Positions 17,847 through 27,304 are shown, numbered from the stretch's first letter. The stretch is 64,000 bases of DNA from Nitritalea halalkaliphila LW7 (GCF_000265075.1 NZ_AJYA01000020.1:1-64000); one strand, 5' to 3'. Notes: generated from the letters alone by a model not told the origin. A program made the numbers and translations.

Positions 17847-17883
17847 CAGCAGGCCCTGCTAAACGAATTAGCCTGACCTGCTG
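17847..17883. terminator. Imperfect hairpin between convergent genes
   Basis: Arms CAGCAGG (17847-17853) and CCTGCTG (17877-17883) enclose a second stem GCTAA/TTAGC with a 4x4 internal loop. There is no T-run, so it may end transcription weakly or act only as an RNA 3' end structure. Confidence 0.35.
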
Positions 17884-17900
17884 CTTCACGTGTCTGAAAC

Positions 17901-19412
17901 TTACTGGTGTTCTTCTCGGAGCAAATCATTCACTGTTTTCACGGGATTAAAGGTGATAATCGGAACCTCCACGAAGAGCGTACCCCAACCTGCCATTGCA
18001 CCATTCCAAAGCCCCGGAAGTTCCTGTGCTTTAAGAACTTTCCCGGACTTTGATTTTTCGGTGATGAATCCAGTCTGCTCATCCCGGAAGGCGAGCAAAT
18101 CAAAAGGCTTACCTGTATAATCTTTGGTGGCGCAAACCAGATCTACCGGATTAAAGTGAGAGGCGGTCTGCACGATTTGCTTCTGTGCGGAGTCGTCTAG
18201 GTCTATCTGCGCTGTTTCTGCGATCTGCAAAGAATGTGAGCCATCAGCATCTTCGACCCAAAACGGGCCTCCTCCCGGCTCACCCGTGTTTTTCACCATG
18301 CCACAAGCGCGGAGAGGACGGTTTAGCTTGCGCTGTACATAGCTTACACGTTCATCAAAGCTCAATTCGTAATAACGCGGACTCAACTTACAGCCAAGTT
18401 TATTTTGGAGCAGTTCTTCTGCGCGTAGGAGAAGCTCCTGATCACAGCCTTTTTCCAGCTGATGTAGGAGCTCGAAAACCTGCTCTTGCGCTTTTAATAG
18501 CACCCCAGCGAGGGCCTGCTTGTACGTTTTCGTGGTGGGTTTCAGGTGGTCTGGCACCACATTATCGATGTTTTTAATAAAGATAATATCTGCTTGAATG
18601 TCGTTCAAGTTCTCCAGAAGAGCTCCATGTCCAGCTGGGCGAAACAAGATGCTGCCGTCTTCTTCTATAAAGGGTTCGTTATCCGCTGTGACCGCGATGG
18701 TATCCGTAGCTTTTTTCTGTGTAGAGAAGCTAACAGCGATTTCCACGCCATAATGCGCTTCTAGGGCAGGCCGTACCTTCTCGGTAAGATGCTCAAAACG
18801 CTCCTGGTGCTCGGGAGAGACCGTAAAGTGCAGTTGCACGCGCCCACCTTTGCCACGCGCATACTGGATGCCTTCGATAAAATGCTCTTCGGCAGCGGTG
18901 CGGATTTCATCTGCATAGCGGTGAAACTGAAGGAGCCCCTTAGGCAAAGCCCCATACCCAAGCCCCTTTTCTTCTAACAGTGCGGCAACGATACTTTTAT
19001 AGTCTTTTTTCGCTAAAACTTCTTCCAGTGGAGTGCCTGCAGCGGCCAAAACCTCCTTTAGTGCCCCATAAAAGGCAAACTTATCCAGATGCTGGATGAA
19101 TTTCTGCGTAAATGCGTCCTTGTCTAAAGCTCCATCTCCCTCTAAAAAAGCAAATAAATCCTTAAACATCCGGCTGGCGGCACCTGAGGCGGGCACAAAT
19201 TTCACCAAGTCTAACTGCCTCGAACGTTTTTCGTAATAGGCTACGGCTTCCCGCAGCTGCTCTTCTTCTAATTTTATAATGCCTGCACCTAAAGTGGCGG
19301 CTTTTACAATCGGCAAAAACGGAAAGCCTTCCTTGAAATGCTGGATTTGTTTTTCGGCTAGTTGTGGATCCATCCCCTGAGCGGCGATTTTTTCCTTCAA
19401 AGTTTCTTTCAT
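17901..19412 (-). CDS. DUF4301 family protein
   Basis: A 503-residue cytosolic protein without signal peptide or membrane segments, full length for DUF4301. Characteristic stretches are LVKFVPASGAASRMFKDLF near residue 75, FRPAGHGALLENLNDIQAD near 260, FIKNIDNVVPDHL and ACGMVKNTGEPGGGPFWVED. The fold resembles nucleotidyltransferase/sugar-phosphate uridylyltransferase enzymes (the PASGAASRM loop), but the reaction is not known. It stands alone; a 6-1-6 dyad lies 39 nt upstream of its start. Confidence 0.8.
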   Translation of the reverse strand: MKETLKEKIAAQGMDPQLAEKQIQHFKEGFPFLPIVKAATLGAGIIKLEEEQLREAVAYYEKRSRQLDLVKFVPASGAASRMFKDLFAFLEGDGALDKDAFTQKFIQHLDKFAFYGALKEVLAAAGTPLEEVLAKKDYKSIVAALLEEKGLGYGALPKGLLQFHRYADEIRTAAEEHFIEGIQYARGKGGRVQLHFTVSPEHQERFEHLTEKVRPALEAHYGVEIAVSFSTQKKATDTIAVTADNEPFIEEDGSILFRPAGHGALLENLNDIQADIIFIKNIDNVVPDHLKPTTKTYKQALAGVLLKAQEQVFELLHQLEKGCDQELLLRAEELLQNKLGCKLSPRYYELSFDERVSYVQRKLNRPLRACGMVKNTGEPGGGPFWVEDADGSHSLQIAETAQIDLDDSAQKQIVQTASHFNPVDLVCATKDYTGKPFDLLAFRDEQTGFITEKSKSGKVLKAQELPGLWNGAMAGWGTLFVEVPIITFNPVKTVNDLLREEHQ

Positions 19413-19450
19413 GGTGAGTGAAATGTGTTTAATAGGTGTAATAAAAAGCT

Positions 19451-19463
19451 ATCCGTAACGGAT
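19451..19463. promoter_or_regulatory. Dyad ATCCGT-A-ACGGAT upstream of the DUF4301 gene
   Basis: A perfect 6-1-6 inverted repeat 39 nt upstream of the start codon, in an AT-rich leader. Position and symmetry suggest an operator; no second copy was noticed in the window. Confidence 0.3.
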
Positions 19464-19490
19464 TTTTAAATTACAAAAATCTACTTCCGC

Positions 19491-20342
19491 TCAAAAGCTT
19501 TTTCTAGGATTAAGTGAAAAAATAAACGCTTGGCCTCGACAAAGGCGGTAAAGTGCCAGCCGCGAGGACTCTGGGAGATGTAAAATCCGCGGATAGCCGC
19601 CTGTCACTTGGGCGTCAGGCCCTAAAAGAATCAACTCACCCGATGGAGTCCACTGCACCGTGCCAGGTTGCGTGGGACTACTTAATAAGGAGTGGGCATG
19701 CGGCTGCAAGTGCTCACTTAAGCGAAGGCCCATCCGATGAAAGGCGGCTGCGCTGAAGGTAAAGGGCTGCTCCTGTAAACGGGCTAGACTGAACGGGTCC
19801 AGTAAATGAAAATCGGGCCCAGCACACACTGGAAGTTCATAAGGCTTCGTCCGCAGCGGAAAAAAGGGAAGTTGAACACGCGCATGGAACGTCGGGCTAA
19901 GGACTTTTGGCCCTAGGGCCAAAGTAGCCTTCTGTACCAAACGAACCGTGCCCTTATCTGTTATTTCTGTGCTTAAACTTCGGTCAAAAGCCAGATAGCC
20001 TAAGTAACTCTCTTTCAAAATAGGTATTTTAAGGCGATCGCCTGCCCGTAGTTGGAAAAATTCACCTGCGCGAATATGCTGTGGGCCTCCCTGAAAGGTG
20101 AAGCGCGTAGAAGGGGTCCAAAGTAGGCCGCGTAACGGGCAAGTGGCCTCCATGCGTAGGCCTCCCCCAAAAAATTCTAGTACCGCCGCGTCTTTAGGGA
20201 TTCCGAGTAGCCGGCGCATCAGCGCGGCGATGTCAGGCTCCAGGGGACCACCCACGGGCCAGCCCATTGCGAGTTTCTCCCAGCGCGGCAGCCGCTGCAG
20301 ACTCGTATAGGGACCCGCCTGAAGGAGTGTCAACTTATCCAT
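19491..20342 (-). CDS. pxpC: 5-oxoprolinase subunit C (biotin-dependent carboxyltransferase-like)
   Basis: A 283-residue member of the KipA/PxpC family. Near the start are the family motifs TLLQAGPYTSLQ and MGWPVGGPLEPD; VLEFFGGGL and VCAGPDFHLLDPFS follow. With PxpA and PxpB it hydrolyses 5-oxoproline (pyroglutamate) to glutamate using ATP, a damage-repair step. It overlaps pxpB by 8 nt and is last in the pxpA-pxpB-pxpC operon. Confidence 0.88.
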   Translation of the reverse strand: MDKLTLLQAGPYTSLQRLPRWEKLAMGWPVGGPLEPDIAALMRRLLGIPKDAAVLEFFGGGLRMEATCPLRGLLWTPSTRFTFQGGPQHIRAGEFFQLRAGDRLKIPILKESYLGYLAFDRSLSTEITDKGTVRLVQKATLALGPKVLSPTFHARVQLPFFPLRTKPYELPVCAGPDFHLLDPFSLARLQEQPFTFSAAAFHRMGLRLSEHLQPHAHSLLSSPTQPGTVQWTPSGELILLGPDAQVTGGYPRILHLPESSRLALYRLCRGQAFIFSLNPRKSF

Positions 20343-21057
20343 AGCGGTTTTGAATTAGGGTCAAATCCAGCTTATTGCGCTGAATTTCGGTGTGTTCAGC
20401 TAGGGTAATCGGTATGAATCGCAAATGATCTCCCGCTTGAATTGGCGGCTCTTTGCCATATTCAGGTACGAGGGAGAGTGGGCAGTGGGCGATTTGCCAC
20501 CAGCCTCCAGGGCTCTCACTAGGATAAATACCCGTCTGCTCCCCGCCGATGCCACAAGTTCCCGCTGGCAGACGTAGGGCAGGGTTCGCCTTGCGAGGAT
20601 GATGCAAGCGAGCGTCAAGGCCTCCCAAATAGTAAAATCCTGGCCTAAAGCCTTGGAAGTACACTGTGTAGGCAGGAGCAGTGTGGAGCGCGATAAATTC
20701 CTCTGGTTCCAAGCCTTTACTAGCGCAAAATGCTGGTAAATCGGGAGCCAAGCTGGGGGCATAACATAGTGGAATCCACCAAGTCCGCTGGGAGCGAGTA
20801 GGGGTGGGCATGCACTTCCATAAAGTCGATTCAGAATCTAAAAAAGCTTCTAAGCAGCGCTCCAGATCGGAATCTGGCGGGTGCATGACACTAAGAATAT
20901 GATAGGTATGACGTATTATAGCATTAGGAAAAGCCTTTTGGACGTAATCGCGCAGGCGCAAAAGGACCTGAAGCTGCTCAGGGCAAATTTTCTCCTCCCA
21001 GTGGACCTCATAATGACCGGGAAGAAAGCAAAAGAACCTTAGAGCAGGCTTAGGCAT
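20335..21057 (-). CDS. pxpB: 5-oxoprolinase subunit B
   Basis: KipI/PxpB-type subunit of about 240 residues. I use the ATG at 21057 (MPKPALRFFCFLPG) because it overlaps the pxpA stop; a longer frame upstream runs inside pxpA. Diagnostic segments are IPLCYAPSLAPDLPAF, HTAPAYTVYFQGFRPGFYYL, the family's conserved G-F-PGF-YL block, and GIGGEQTGIYPSESPGGW. It works with PxpC as the partner of PxpA. Confidence 0.88.
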   Translation of the reverse strand: MPKPALRFFCFLPGHYEVHWEEKICPEQLQVLLRLRDYVQKAFPNAIIRHTYHILSVMHPPDSDLERCLEAFLDSESTLWKCMPTPTRSQRTWWIPLCYAPSLAPDLPAFCASKGLEPEEFIALHTAPAYTVYFQGFRPGFYYLGGLDARLHHPRKANPALRLPAGTCGIGGEQTGIYPSESPGGWWQIAHCPLSLVPEYGKEPPIQAGDHLRFIPITLAEHTEIQRNKLDLTLIQNRYG

Positions 21058-21769
21058 CGCGAAACTGGGCTGCGGTTCGTGCGAAATGTAGGACGAGCGG
21101 GTGGTCTCCGTGCAGACAAAGCGTTTCAAACTGTACGGCTAAAACCGTTCCAGATAGCGTTCGGATTTTACCAGACCGCAAGCCGGTTAAACGCTGTTCC
21201 ATCGCCTGTATGTCCTGCAACAGCGCCTGAGGATGACAGCGCGGGAGCAATTTGCCATCTGCGGCATAGTGGCGATCGAGAAACCCCTCACGTAGGTAAG
21301 GCATTTTATGTGCACGTGCCAAGCGGAAGAGATCGCCTTGCGGAGGCCCAAATACTGGAATACCTGGGAAATTTTCCTGCAGCCAGCGGATAAAAGTTTC
21401 TGCCAAGAGCGGACTGAAGGCCACATCATGATAGAGTGCCCCATGTAATTTAATGTGGTGCAAGGTGGCCCTTTCAGCCGAAAGCCAATGTGTGAAGTGC
21501 TCCATCTGTTCGTCTAGCAGCGCTACCAAAGCCCTTGAGTCGAGACTTTGAGAGCGGCGGCCAAAATGCGCACGATCCGGATAGCCAGGATGCGCGCCGA
21601 TGCCCACCCCATGCTTTTGGGCTTCTCGCATAGCTAAACGCGCAGCAGCTTCGTCTCCCGCATGCGCCCCACAGGAAATGTTCGCAAAATCTAGGAAGGG
21701 CATCAGTTGGGCATCATTCGCCAGCCCTTCGCCCATATCACAATTCAATTTTATCGCACCCTGCTTCAT
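21050..21769 (-). CDS. pxpA: 5-oxoprolinase subunit A (LamB/YcsF family)
   Basis: A 239-residue LamB/YcsF protein, first gene of pxpABC. Hallmarks are KLNCDMGEG at residues 7-15, ANISCGAHAGDEA near residue 30 and IGAHPGYPDRAHFGRR; later HIKLHGALYHD. It is the catalytic ring-opening subunit for pyroglutamate. A 14-bp perfect palindrome begins at its start codon and extends upstream. Confidence 0.92.
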   Translation of the reverse strand: MKQGAIKLNCDMGEGLANDAQLMPFLDFANISCGAHAGDEAAARLAMREAQKHGVGIGAHPGYPDRAHFGRRSQSLDSRALVALLDEQMEHFTHWLSAERATLHHIKLHGALYHDVAFSPLLAETFIRWLQENFPGIPVFGPPQGDLFRLARAHKMPYLREGFLDRHYAADGKLLPRCHPQALLQDIQAMEQRLTGLRSGKIRTLSGTVLAVQFETLCLHGDHPLVLHFARTAAQFRDA

Positions 21770-21782
21770 ACTTGTACAAGTA
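21769..21782. promoter_or_regulatory. 14-bp perfect palindrome at the pxpA start
   Basis: TACTTGTACAAGTA, perfectly self-complementary, begins at the first base of the pxpA ATG and extends upstream. A repressor bound here would block transcription or initiation of pxpABC. Regulator unknown. Confidence 0.45.
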
Positions 21783-21858
21783 AATTTGAGTCGAAAAAAT
21801 TCCCGATCAGGTAGAAAGCATGCAGGTAATGATATATGCGACCAGCGCTCCTACGTGC

Positions 21859-22767
21859 TCAGTCTAAAGACACTTTTTCCGGCATAGGGCCATCGATCGA
21901 AAGCTTTAGCGCAGCCATTTTCCCACCGCTACGCAAGGCTTCTGCTGCACCTGCACCTCGTAAGTAGGCGCTCAGGAAGCCTGACCAGAAGGCATCTCCG
22001 GCTCCTGTGGCCTCACCCAAGATGTGGACAGGCTCGGCGGGTACGGATACATCTTCATGCGCACTTTTTAGGCGGCTGCCGGCACTTCCTTTCGTGAAGC
22101 AAACCAGTCCCGCTCCCCAAGTCAGCAGTTGGGCGATCGCCTCCTCCTCTTGAATATCCTCTCCAAAAAGGCGGCGGCAGTCGTCCAGGCTTACCTTTAC
22201 CCAAGCGCCCAGCTGGCACCAGTGCGCTACGAACTGGCGTGCTTCTGCACGATCGGGCCAGATGCTGGGGGCATAATTCATGTCCAGACTAATCGGCACC
22301 CCGAAAGCGTGGGCAGTTTCTGCGGCCCGTTTTAACGTTTCTCGGGCTGGCGCTAGGCTTAGCGCAAAACAGGTACAGTGGAAAAGCCCCGCCCCTTTCA
22401 GCTGCTCATAAGGAAAAGCTGCAGGCTCTAAATGCGCATCGGCACCTCGGTAAGCGATAAATTCTGGAGTTTCATGGCTACGGGAAAGGAGCACCATACT
22501 CGTGGGGGTCTGTGCGATGCGCTGCACATGCGCTGTGCCCACACCGAGTCGCTCCGCCTCATGCACGAGATAATCACCGAGGCCATCTTGTCCCACTGCA
22601 GCCACGAGCTGTACAGAATGCCCAAGACGGCTTAAATTGGCCGCTAAATTCGCAGGGGATCCACCTGCATAGCGGCGAAAGGTATGTGTACGAAAAAGCG
22701 AATCCCGTATTTCTTGTCCGATAAGGTCCACGAGTAATTCACCAGCGATCCATAAGGTTTTATTCAT
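21859..22767 (-). CDS. PfkB-family carbohydrate kinase, probable fructokinase
   Basis: A 302-residue ribokinase-superfamily sugar kinase. The N-terminal signature GGSPANLAANLSRLG is at residues 36-50 and the C-terminal ATGAGDAFWSGFL (near residue 250) holds the catalytic aspartate and anion hole. The start lies 2 nt after the GH100 gene. Position after an invertase and a sugar importer makes fructose the likely substrate, giving fructose-6-phosphate; the sequence alone does not exclude other sugars. Confidence 0.88.
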   Translation of the reverse strand: MNKTLWIAGELLVDLIGQEIRDSLFRTHTFRRYAGGSPANLAANLSRLGHSVQLVAAVGQDGLGDYLVHEAERLGVGTAHVQRIAQTPTSMVLLSRSHETPEFIAYRGADAHLEPAAFPYEQLKGAGLFHCTCFALSLAPARETLKRAAETAHAFGVPISLDMNYAPSIWPDRAEARQFVAHWCQLGAWVKVSLDDCRRLFGEDIQEEEAIAQLLTWGAGLVCFTKGSAGSRLKSAHEDVSVPAEPVHILGEATGAGDAFWSGFLSAYLRGAGAAEALRSGGKMAALKLSIDGPMPEKVSLD

Positions 22768-22769
22768 GT

Positions 22770-23939
22770 TTAGGTGCTTAAAGAAAATCCATTGGTAATG
22801 CCCTGATAAAGGAGCACCTGTCCCGCCGCACTCCAGGTGCAGGCCGCTACGCCACAGGGGAGCTCACTCAGGCCATGGAAACATTCATTAAAGGAATAGT
22901 TGTCTTGCGCATTCAGCGTATCGATTCGGGCATACACTGTTTTGGCCGCTTCCTGAGAGTGGTATTTTTGGGCCGCAAGGCATAAAAGCCCAAAACCATA
23001 GGCCAGATTCCGCCATTATGAAATTCATGTGGCTTATTTCGGAAGGTAAAGCGGTAATTTTGGCGCAGGAGCGCAAAATCCTCAGCATCTTCCTCCACCA
23101 CAGGAGAGAAAAACAGGGAGCGATGGCGCCAGTTCAGGCACAGCCGCTAGGGTGCTGGTAGGGTCGGGGTGCAGGTCAAACAGCATGGCCAGGGCATTTC
23201 CAAACAGATCCAGATAGGGCTGATAACCTGCGGGATGAAAGCCAGCGAGCAGGTAGGGCAGCGCTCCCTTTTCCTTCAGTAGGCGCTTTCGGGCGCTAGG
23301 ATGGATACAGGTAGCGTCAGGAGGGCTGGCCAACCAATAATTTTTTTCGATGGCCAGTTGGATGCGGCTCGCCTTTTCGCTGTAGGCTTCCACTTGCAGG
23401 GCTTTTCCTGCTAGTTTAAGGGCCGCGCAGCGCAATATCTGATCGTAAAGTGTGTAGCCATGCAGGAGGTATTCATCGGCCCAGTCGCCGGCCAGCGGCA
23501 CATAGAGCAGGTCCCGATTATTGTACTCCCAGGCTTGGTACAAGCGGAATACTTGGGCAATACGTTCACTTTGCGCTAGCAAAAACGCTCGGTCTCCTGT
23601 CCAGTGTGCATATAAACAGAGCCCGATCACCCACCAGCTGCCTGTATCTGCGCGACCGGCCAGACCGCCCAAGCTTACGTCGCTGCTATCCGTAGCCACG
23701 TTAGAGGGAATGTGACCTTCTGGGCTTTGGAACTCACCTAGGCGCTGCAGGGTGCGGCGAAACGTTTCGATAAGTGCTTCGTCGCGGCTAGCTAGTGCGG
23801 CCAGCCCTGTGATGACCCCATCGCGGGCCCAGATGCGTGGATAGTTTTCACCAGCGGCGGAGGAGGCCAAAAAACCATTTGGATGGCTGGCTTTCCGCAT
23901 GCAGGCGAGGGCTTCGAGATAACCTATCGGAAGTTCCAT
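22770..23939 (-). CDS. GH100-type neutral/alkaline invertase (two frameshifts)
   Basis: Reconstructed as about 390 residues and cytosolic (no signal peptide). Diagnostic stretches: ENYPRIWARDGVITGLAAL (residues 31-49), then RADTGSWWVIGLCLYAHWTG, LLYVPLAGDWADEYLLHGYT and, in the second frame, FRNKPHEFHNGGIWPMVLG. These match glycoside hydrolase family 100, which splits sucrose to glucose and fructose. The first frame leaves homology between 23165 and 23128 and resumes as FFSPVVEEDAEDF; a second shift near 22985 leads to AAQKYHSQEAAKTVYAR and a stop at 22770. It overlaps the transporter by 16 nt and precedes the kinase by 2 nt. Confidence 0.8.
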
Positions 23940-25513
23940 ACGATGATAGCGGTTAGAATCAAGAGTAAAACAGATAAGACGCGGTAGTTTTTATACCAAG
24001 GAAGGGCGCTCAGCGCGGCGGTTTCATCGGTGTAGATGCTGTTTTTCCATGTGTATTCTTCGATTTGGTCGGGGCGGGGAGCCGGAGAAACCAAGCTTAC
24101 CGCTACGTAGATGACAGAGCAGCAGACGAAAAGCAGCGGCGCTGTGTGCAGGAAGTGCCACTGGCTGATGGCTAGTTCCGGTGCTACTACTTTAAGGGTA
24201 ATAAGGGTGGCGGCGATGCCAAAGCCCGAGAGCAGACTATAAAAGGCACCATTGGCATTGCCTTTTTTCCAGAACATGCCCCAGATGAAGACCACTACCA
24301 CAGGAGGTGCGATCATGCCCACCACAATTTGCAGGTACTTAAATAAAGAATCGAATTTTTCTATTTGCGGCGTCCAAGCCGCGGCCAGAAGGACCAAAAT
24401 AACGGTGGAGACCTGCCCTACACGTACCAGCTGTGCGCTGCTGAGTCCTGGCTTGGCTTTCTTAACGAAGTCCATGGTGATGAGCGTGGACGCGGAGTTT
24501 AGGGTGGCGCTGATGCTGGAAGACATGGCGGCAAGCAGTCCGGCCATGAGCAGTCCGATAAGTCCTGCGGGAAGCAAGTTGAACACGAGCGTAGGAAAAA
24601 CGGTATCAGCGTTTTCCAGGTCAGGGAAGAGCACACGGGCCATGGTTCCCGGGAGCACCATAAAAAAGAGCACAGGAAGTTTCAGGAGGCCTGCAAAGAG
24701 CGCTCCCCAGCGGCCATGGTTCAGGTCCTTTGCGGTAAGCACGCGCTGTACCATAAACTGGTTGTTCGCCCAAAAGTAAAAACCAAGAAGGGGGACTCCG
24801 AAGAGCAAGCCTGTCCAGGGGACGGAGGGGTCATCGATGGGGCGAATGAGGGAGATCATGTCTGGAGGGGTGACCGCACGAACATTTTCCCAGCCGCCTA
24901 CCTCGGTGTAGGTGATGTAGGTGAGCACCAGGGAGCCCGCCAGCAGCAAGATAGCCTGGATTACTTCAGTGTGTACGACTGCATTCAGACCGCCGGGAAT
25001 GGTGTAGGCTGCTGCCGCAAAGGCCAAGAGCATAATGATGAGTGTCATGCTCACTTCAGGAAAGACTAGTTTTAGGATAAGAGAGCCGGCATAGAGCCCT
25101 GCAGCCGTTTCGATGAGGACATTACCGATAAGGGTGATGAAGGAAAAATAGTAGCGGCTGCGGCTGTCGTAGCGGCGCTCTAAAAATTCGGGCATGGTGT
25201 AGACACCCGAGCGCAGGTAAAAAGGTAAAAAGAAGATGGAGAAAAAAACTAAAATGACGGCAGCCATCCACTCGTAATTGTAAACGGAAATTCCCGTACT
25301 ATAAGCATCTCCTGCTAAGCCGATGAGTGTGGTGCTGGAAATATTGGCTGCAAAAAGCGAAATCCCCACCACGGGCCAAGTCATGCTGCGACCAGCTAAA
25401 AAATAATCCTCTGAGCTAGTACGCTTAGAGTGATAGAGACCATAGAAAATCATGCCTACTAGGTAGACGAACATGATGATAAGGTCGATGCGATGCAGTA
25501 AATTTGTATCCAT
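23924..25513 (-). CDS. SGLT-type sodium:sugar symporter (SSS family)
   Basis: A 529-residue sodium/solute symporter with about 14 membrane helices. Typical motifs are SSEDYFLAGRSMTWPVVG near residue 34, SLFAANISSTTLIGLAG, then the tail of the first repeat and FWANNQFMVQRVLTAKD, the sugar-symporter signature region. AAMSSSISATLNSASTLITMD carries the second sodium-site serines. It is first in an operon with the invertase and kinase, so it probably imports sucrose or its monosaccharides. A LacI-type operator lies 120 nt upstream. Confidence 0.92.
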   Translation of the reverse strand: MDTNLLHRIDLIIMFVYLVGMIFYGLYHSKRTSSEDYFLAGRSMTWPVVGISLFAANISSTTLIGLAGDAYSTGISVYNYEWMAAVILVFFSIFFLPFYLRSGVYTMPEFLERRYDSRSRYYFSFITLIGNVLIETAAGLYAGSLILKLVFPEVSMTLIIMLLAFAAAAYTIPGGLNAVVHTEVIQAILLLAGSLVLTYITYTEVGGWENVRAVTPPDMISLIRPIDDPSVPWTGLLFGVPLLGFYFWANNQFMVQRVLTAKDLNHGRWGALFAGLLKLPVLFFMVLPGTMARVLFPDLENADTVFPTLVFNLLPAGLIGLLMAGLLAAMSSSISATLNSASTLITMDFVKKAKPGLSSAQLVRVGQVSTVILVLLAAAWTPQIEKFDSLFKYLQIVVGMIAPPVVVVFIWGMFWKKGNANGAFYSLLSGFGIAATLITLKVVAPELAISQWHFLHTAPLLFVCCSVIYVAVSLVSPAPRPDQIEEYTWKNSIYTDETAALSALPWYKNYRVLSVLLLILTAIIVWNFR

Positions 25514-25632
25514 TTAGGTTGATTTTCGGGAGTTTATTTGGGGAATAAAGCGCTTCACCAGGATAGTGTCATATGCTTATGTCTTCTACAAGAATGAGGA
25601 AAGTTTTAGAGATTGACAAGCAATAAAATACT

Positions 25633-25644
25633 GCAATCGATTGC
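25633..25644. promoter_or_regulatory. LacI-type operator GCAATCGATTGC
   Basis: A perfect 12-bp palindrome with the central CG and the GCAA/TTGC arms usual for LacI/PurR-family operators. It lies between the divergent importer operon and the lacI-like gene, and is directly followed by an imperfect second copy (GGAATCGGTTGA, 25645-25656). The most likely binder is the LacI protein at 25805, which would then control both directions. Confidence 0.6.
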
Positions 25645-25804
25645 GGAATCGGTTGATATTTTATTATTTAGACAAATTCCAAATAACAAGAAGTGAAAAA
25701 AAACCTTTCTGAAGCATTTCGTGCACGGAGAATTTTTCCTAATTTTAAGAAAAAGTAGTAATTATTTCGCTCCCTATCGCTTTCCGCATTTAACACGGAC
25801 TACT

Positions 25805-26872
25805 ATGATCGACAAGAGTAAAGTAACGCTGAAGGACATTGCCAAGGAACTTGGGATTTCTGTTTCTACTGCCTCTCGCGCACTGAAGGCGCATCCCGAT
25901 ATCGCGAAGGAAACGGTGCGTGCAGTAAAGGAGTTAGCTGAGAAATACCAGTATGTGCCTAATTCGCTCGCGATCAGTTTTCGGAAAAAGAAGACCTTTA
26001 ATATTGGTTTGGTAGTCCCTGAAATCGTGCATCATTTTTTCTCGAATATCATCAGCGGCGCGATCGCCACGGCTAATCAGTCGGGGTATAACGTGATGGT
26101 GTCGCAGTCGAATGATGTGCTGCAGGATGAGAAAGCGGCGGTAAATGCCATGCTGCATAGTGGAGTGGATGGCTTGCTGATTAGTATTTCGAACGAGACG
26201 GTACTGGGCGAGCATATTCAGGAGCTGATGCATGCAGGTAAACCTGTCGTTCAAATGGACAAGGTTACCGATCATTTAAAAACGCCGCAGGTGATCGTGG
26301 ATGATTTTGATGGCGCCTATCAGGCCGTGCAGCATCTAATCCAAAATGGTTATCGGAAGATCGCACACTTTCGCGGTCGCCCGATCGTAAAAAATGCCAA
26401 TCAGCGTTATTTCGGGTATTTACAAGCCTTAAAAGATGCCGGCATCACACCGGAAAAGGACTGGGTCAAGCACTGTGTCCAAATTAATGAGGCAGAGGGT
26501 TATCGCTTCGCCAAAGAACTCTTAGAGGGGCCGAATCCTCCCGATGCCTTTTTTTGCATCACGGATCTAGTGGCACTCGGGGTGCTACGCTATCTCAAAG
26601 AACAAAAAATAGAGGTTCCCGGTGAAGTGGGGCTGATGGGATTTAGCAACTGGAAGCTGGCAGAAATTTCCTCTCCAGCGCTAAGCACTGTGGATCAGCA
26701 TGGCTATGAAATCGGAGTACGCGCCACCCAAATGCTGCTCGACTCTCTCGCAGGGGCTAGTATTTCCTCAGATGCGATCACAGAAATCAAAACCAATCTC
26801 GTCATCCGAGAGTCTTCAGGGCGAAAAAAAGTGCAGCAGCAGACACAAGAGGCTTTAGTAGGTAACAATTAA
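25805..26872 (+). CDS. LacI family transcriptional regulator
   Basis: A 355-residue regulator. The N-terminal helix-turn-helix VTLKDIAKELGISVSTASRAL plus the hinge helix YVPNSLAISFRKK bind the operator; the rest is a periplasmic-binding-protein-like effector domain (NIGLVVPEIVHHFFSNIISG; FFCITDLVALGVLRYL). I start at 25805 (MIDKSKVTLKDI) because the longer frame adds residues before the HTH that the family lacks. It lies divergent to the sugar operon and upstream of glgB; likely local regulator, sugar effector unknown. Confidence 0.93.
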   Translation: MIDKSKVTLKDIAKELGISVSTASRALKAHPDIAKETVRAVKELAEKYQYVPNSLAISFRKKKTFNIGLVVPEIVHHFFSNIISGAIATANQSGYNVMVSQSNDVLQDEKAAVNAMLHSGVDGLLISISNETVLGEHIQELMHAGKPVVQMDKVTDHLKTPQVIVDDFDGAYQAVQHLIQNGYRKIAHFRGRPIVKNANQRYFGYLQALKDAGITPEKDWVKHCVQINEAEGYRFAKELLEGPNPPDAFFCITDLVALGVLRYLKEQKIEVPGEVGLMGFSNWKLAEISSPALSTVDQHGYEIGVRATQMLLDSLAGASISSDAITEIKTNLVIRESSGRKKVQQQTQEALVGNN

Positions 26873-26882
26873 TTCATTTTTC

Positions 26883-26913
26883 TTGGTGCTCGCATAACAT
26901 TACCGTAACTTTG
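26883..26913 (+). promoter_or_regulatory. Promoter of the small membrane gene
   Basis: TTG (26883-26885), 20-nt spacer, perfect TAACTTTG (26906-26913). The start codon follows 10 nt later, implying a nearly leaderless mRNA. Confidence 0.5.
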
Positions 26914-26922
26914 CGCCAAGTT

Positions 26923-27144
26923 ATGGAGTTCGACACTGTTTTTGCCTTTATCTTTCTCAGTCTCATCTATGGATTAGCCATCCTCGCGCTGATTCCTGAG
27001 TCTTTCGCGAAAAAGTTTAGCCACGCACCTGGCTTCCATTTTTCCCCCTTCTCGAAACCAAAAAAATCACTCGTTGGACCCGTGTTTTTTTCCTTTGTTT
27101 TAGGGTACTTTCTGGCCGCCATCATGGTTTATTTTTACTTGTAG
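26923..27144 (+). CDS. Small two-helix membrane protein, unknown function
   Basis: A 73-residue protein with two hydrophobic segments (about residues 5-22 and 52-71) separated by a basic, proline-containing loop (FHFSPFSKPKKS). I start at the ATG at 26923 because a promoter -7 element overlaps the earlier TTG. No family recognised. It sits between the LacI regulator and the branching enzyme. Confidence 0.5.
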   Translation: MEFDTVFAFIFLSLIYGLAILALIPESFAKKFSHAPGFHFSPFSKPKKSLVGPVFFSFVLGYFLAAIMVYFYL

Positions 27145-27164
27145 GTGAATCGGATATTCTTCTG

Positions 27165-27176
27165 TGCAATCGATTT
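27165..27176. promoter_or_regulatory. Second LacI-like operator half-site before glgB
   Basis: TGCAATCGATTT shares the left 9-10 bases with the operator at 25633 (GCAATCGATT), but the right arm is degraded to T. It lies about 130 nt before the branching-enzyme start. Confidence 0.3.
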
Positions 27177-27304
27177 TTTTATTCCGTTTGGGCCTTTTCT
27201 CCCTTTTGTATAGCGTTTAAGAGGTTTTTTTTGGCACGCTTTAAAGAAAGTAGCGTTGTGAAAAGAAAAATGTTTGCGTACCTTGAGCCTATACGCTTGA
27301 GATT

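Noticed and set aside
24252-25069. + strand open frames inside the SGLT-type transporter gene
   Set aside because: Antisense to a complete, well-conserved transporter; no protein-like pattern.
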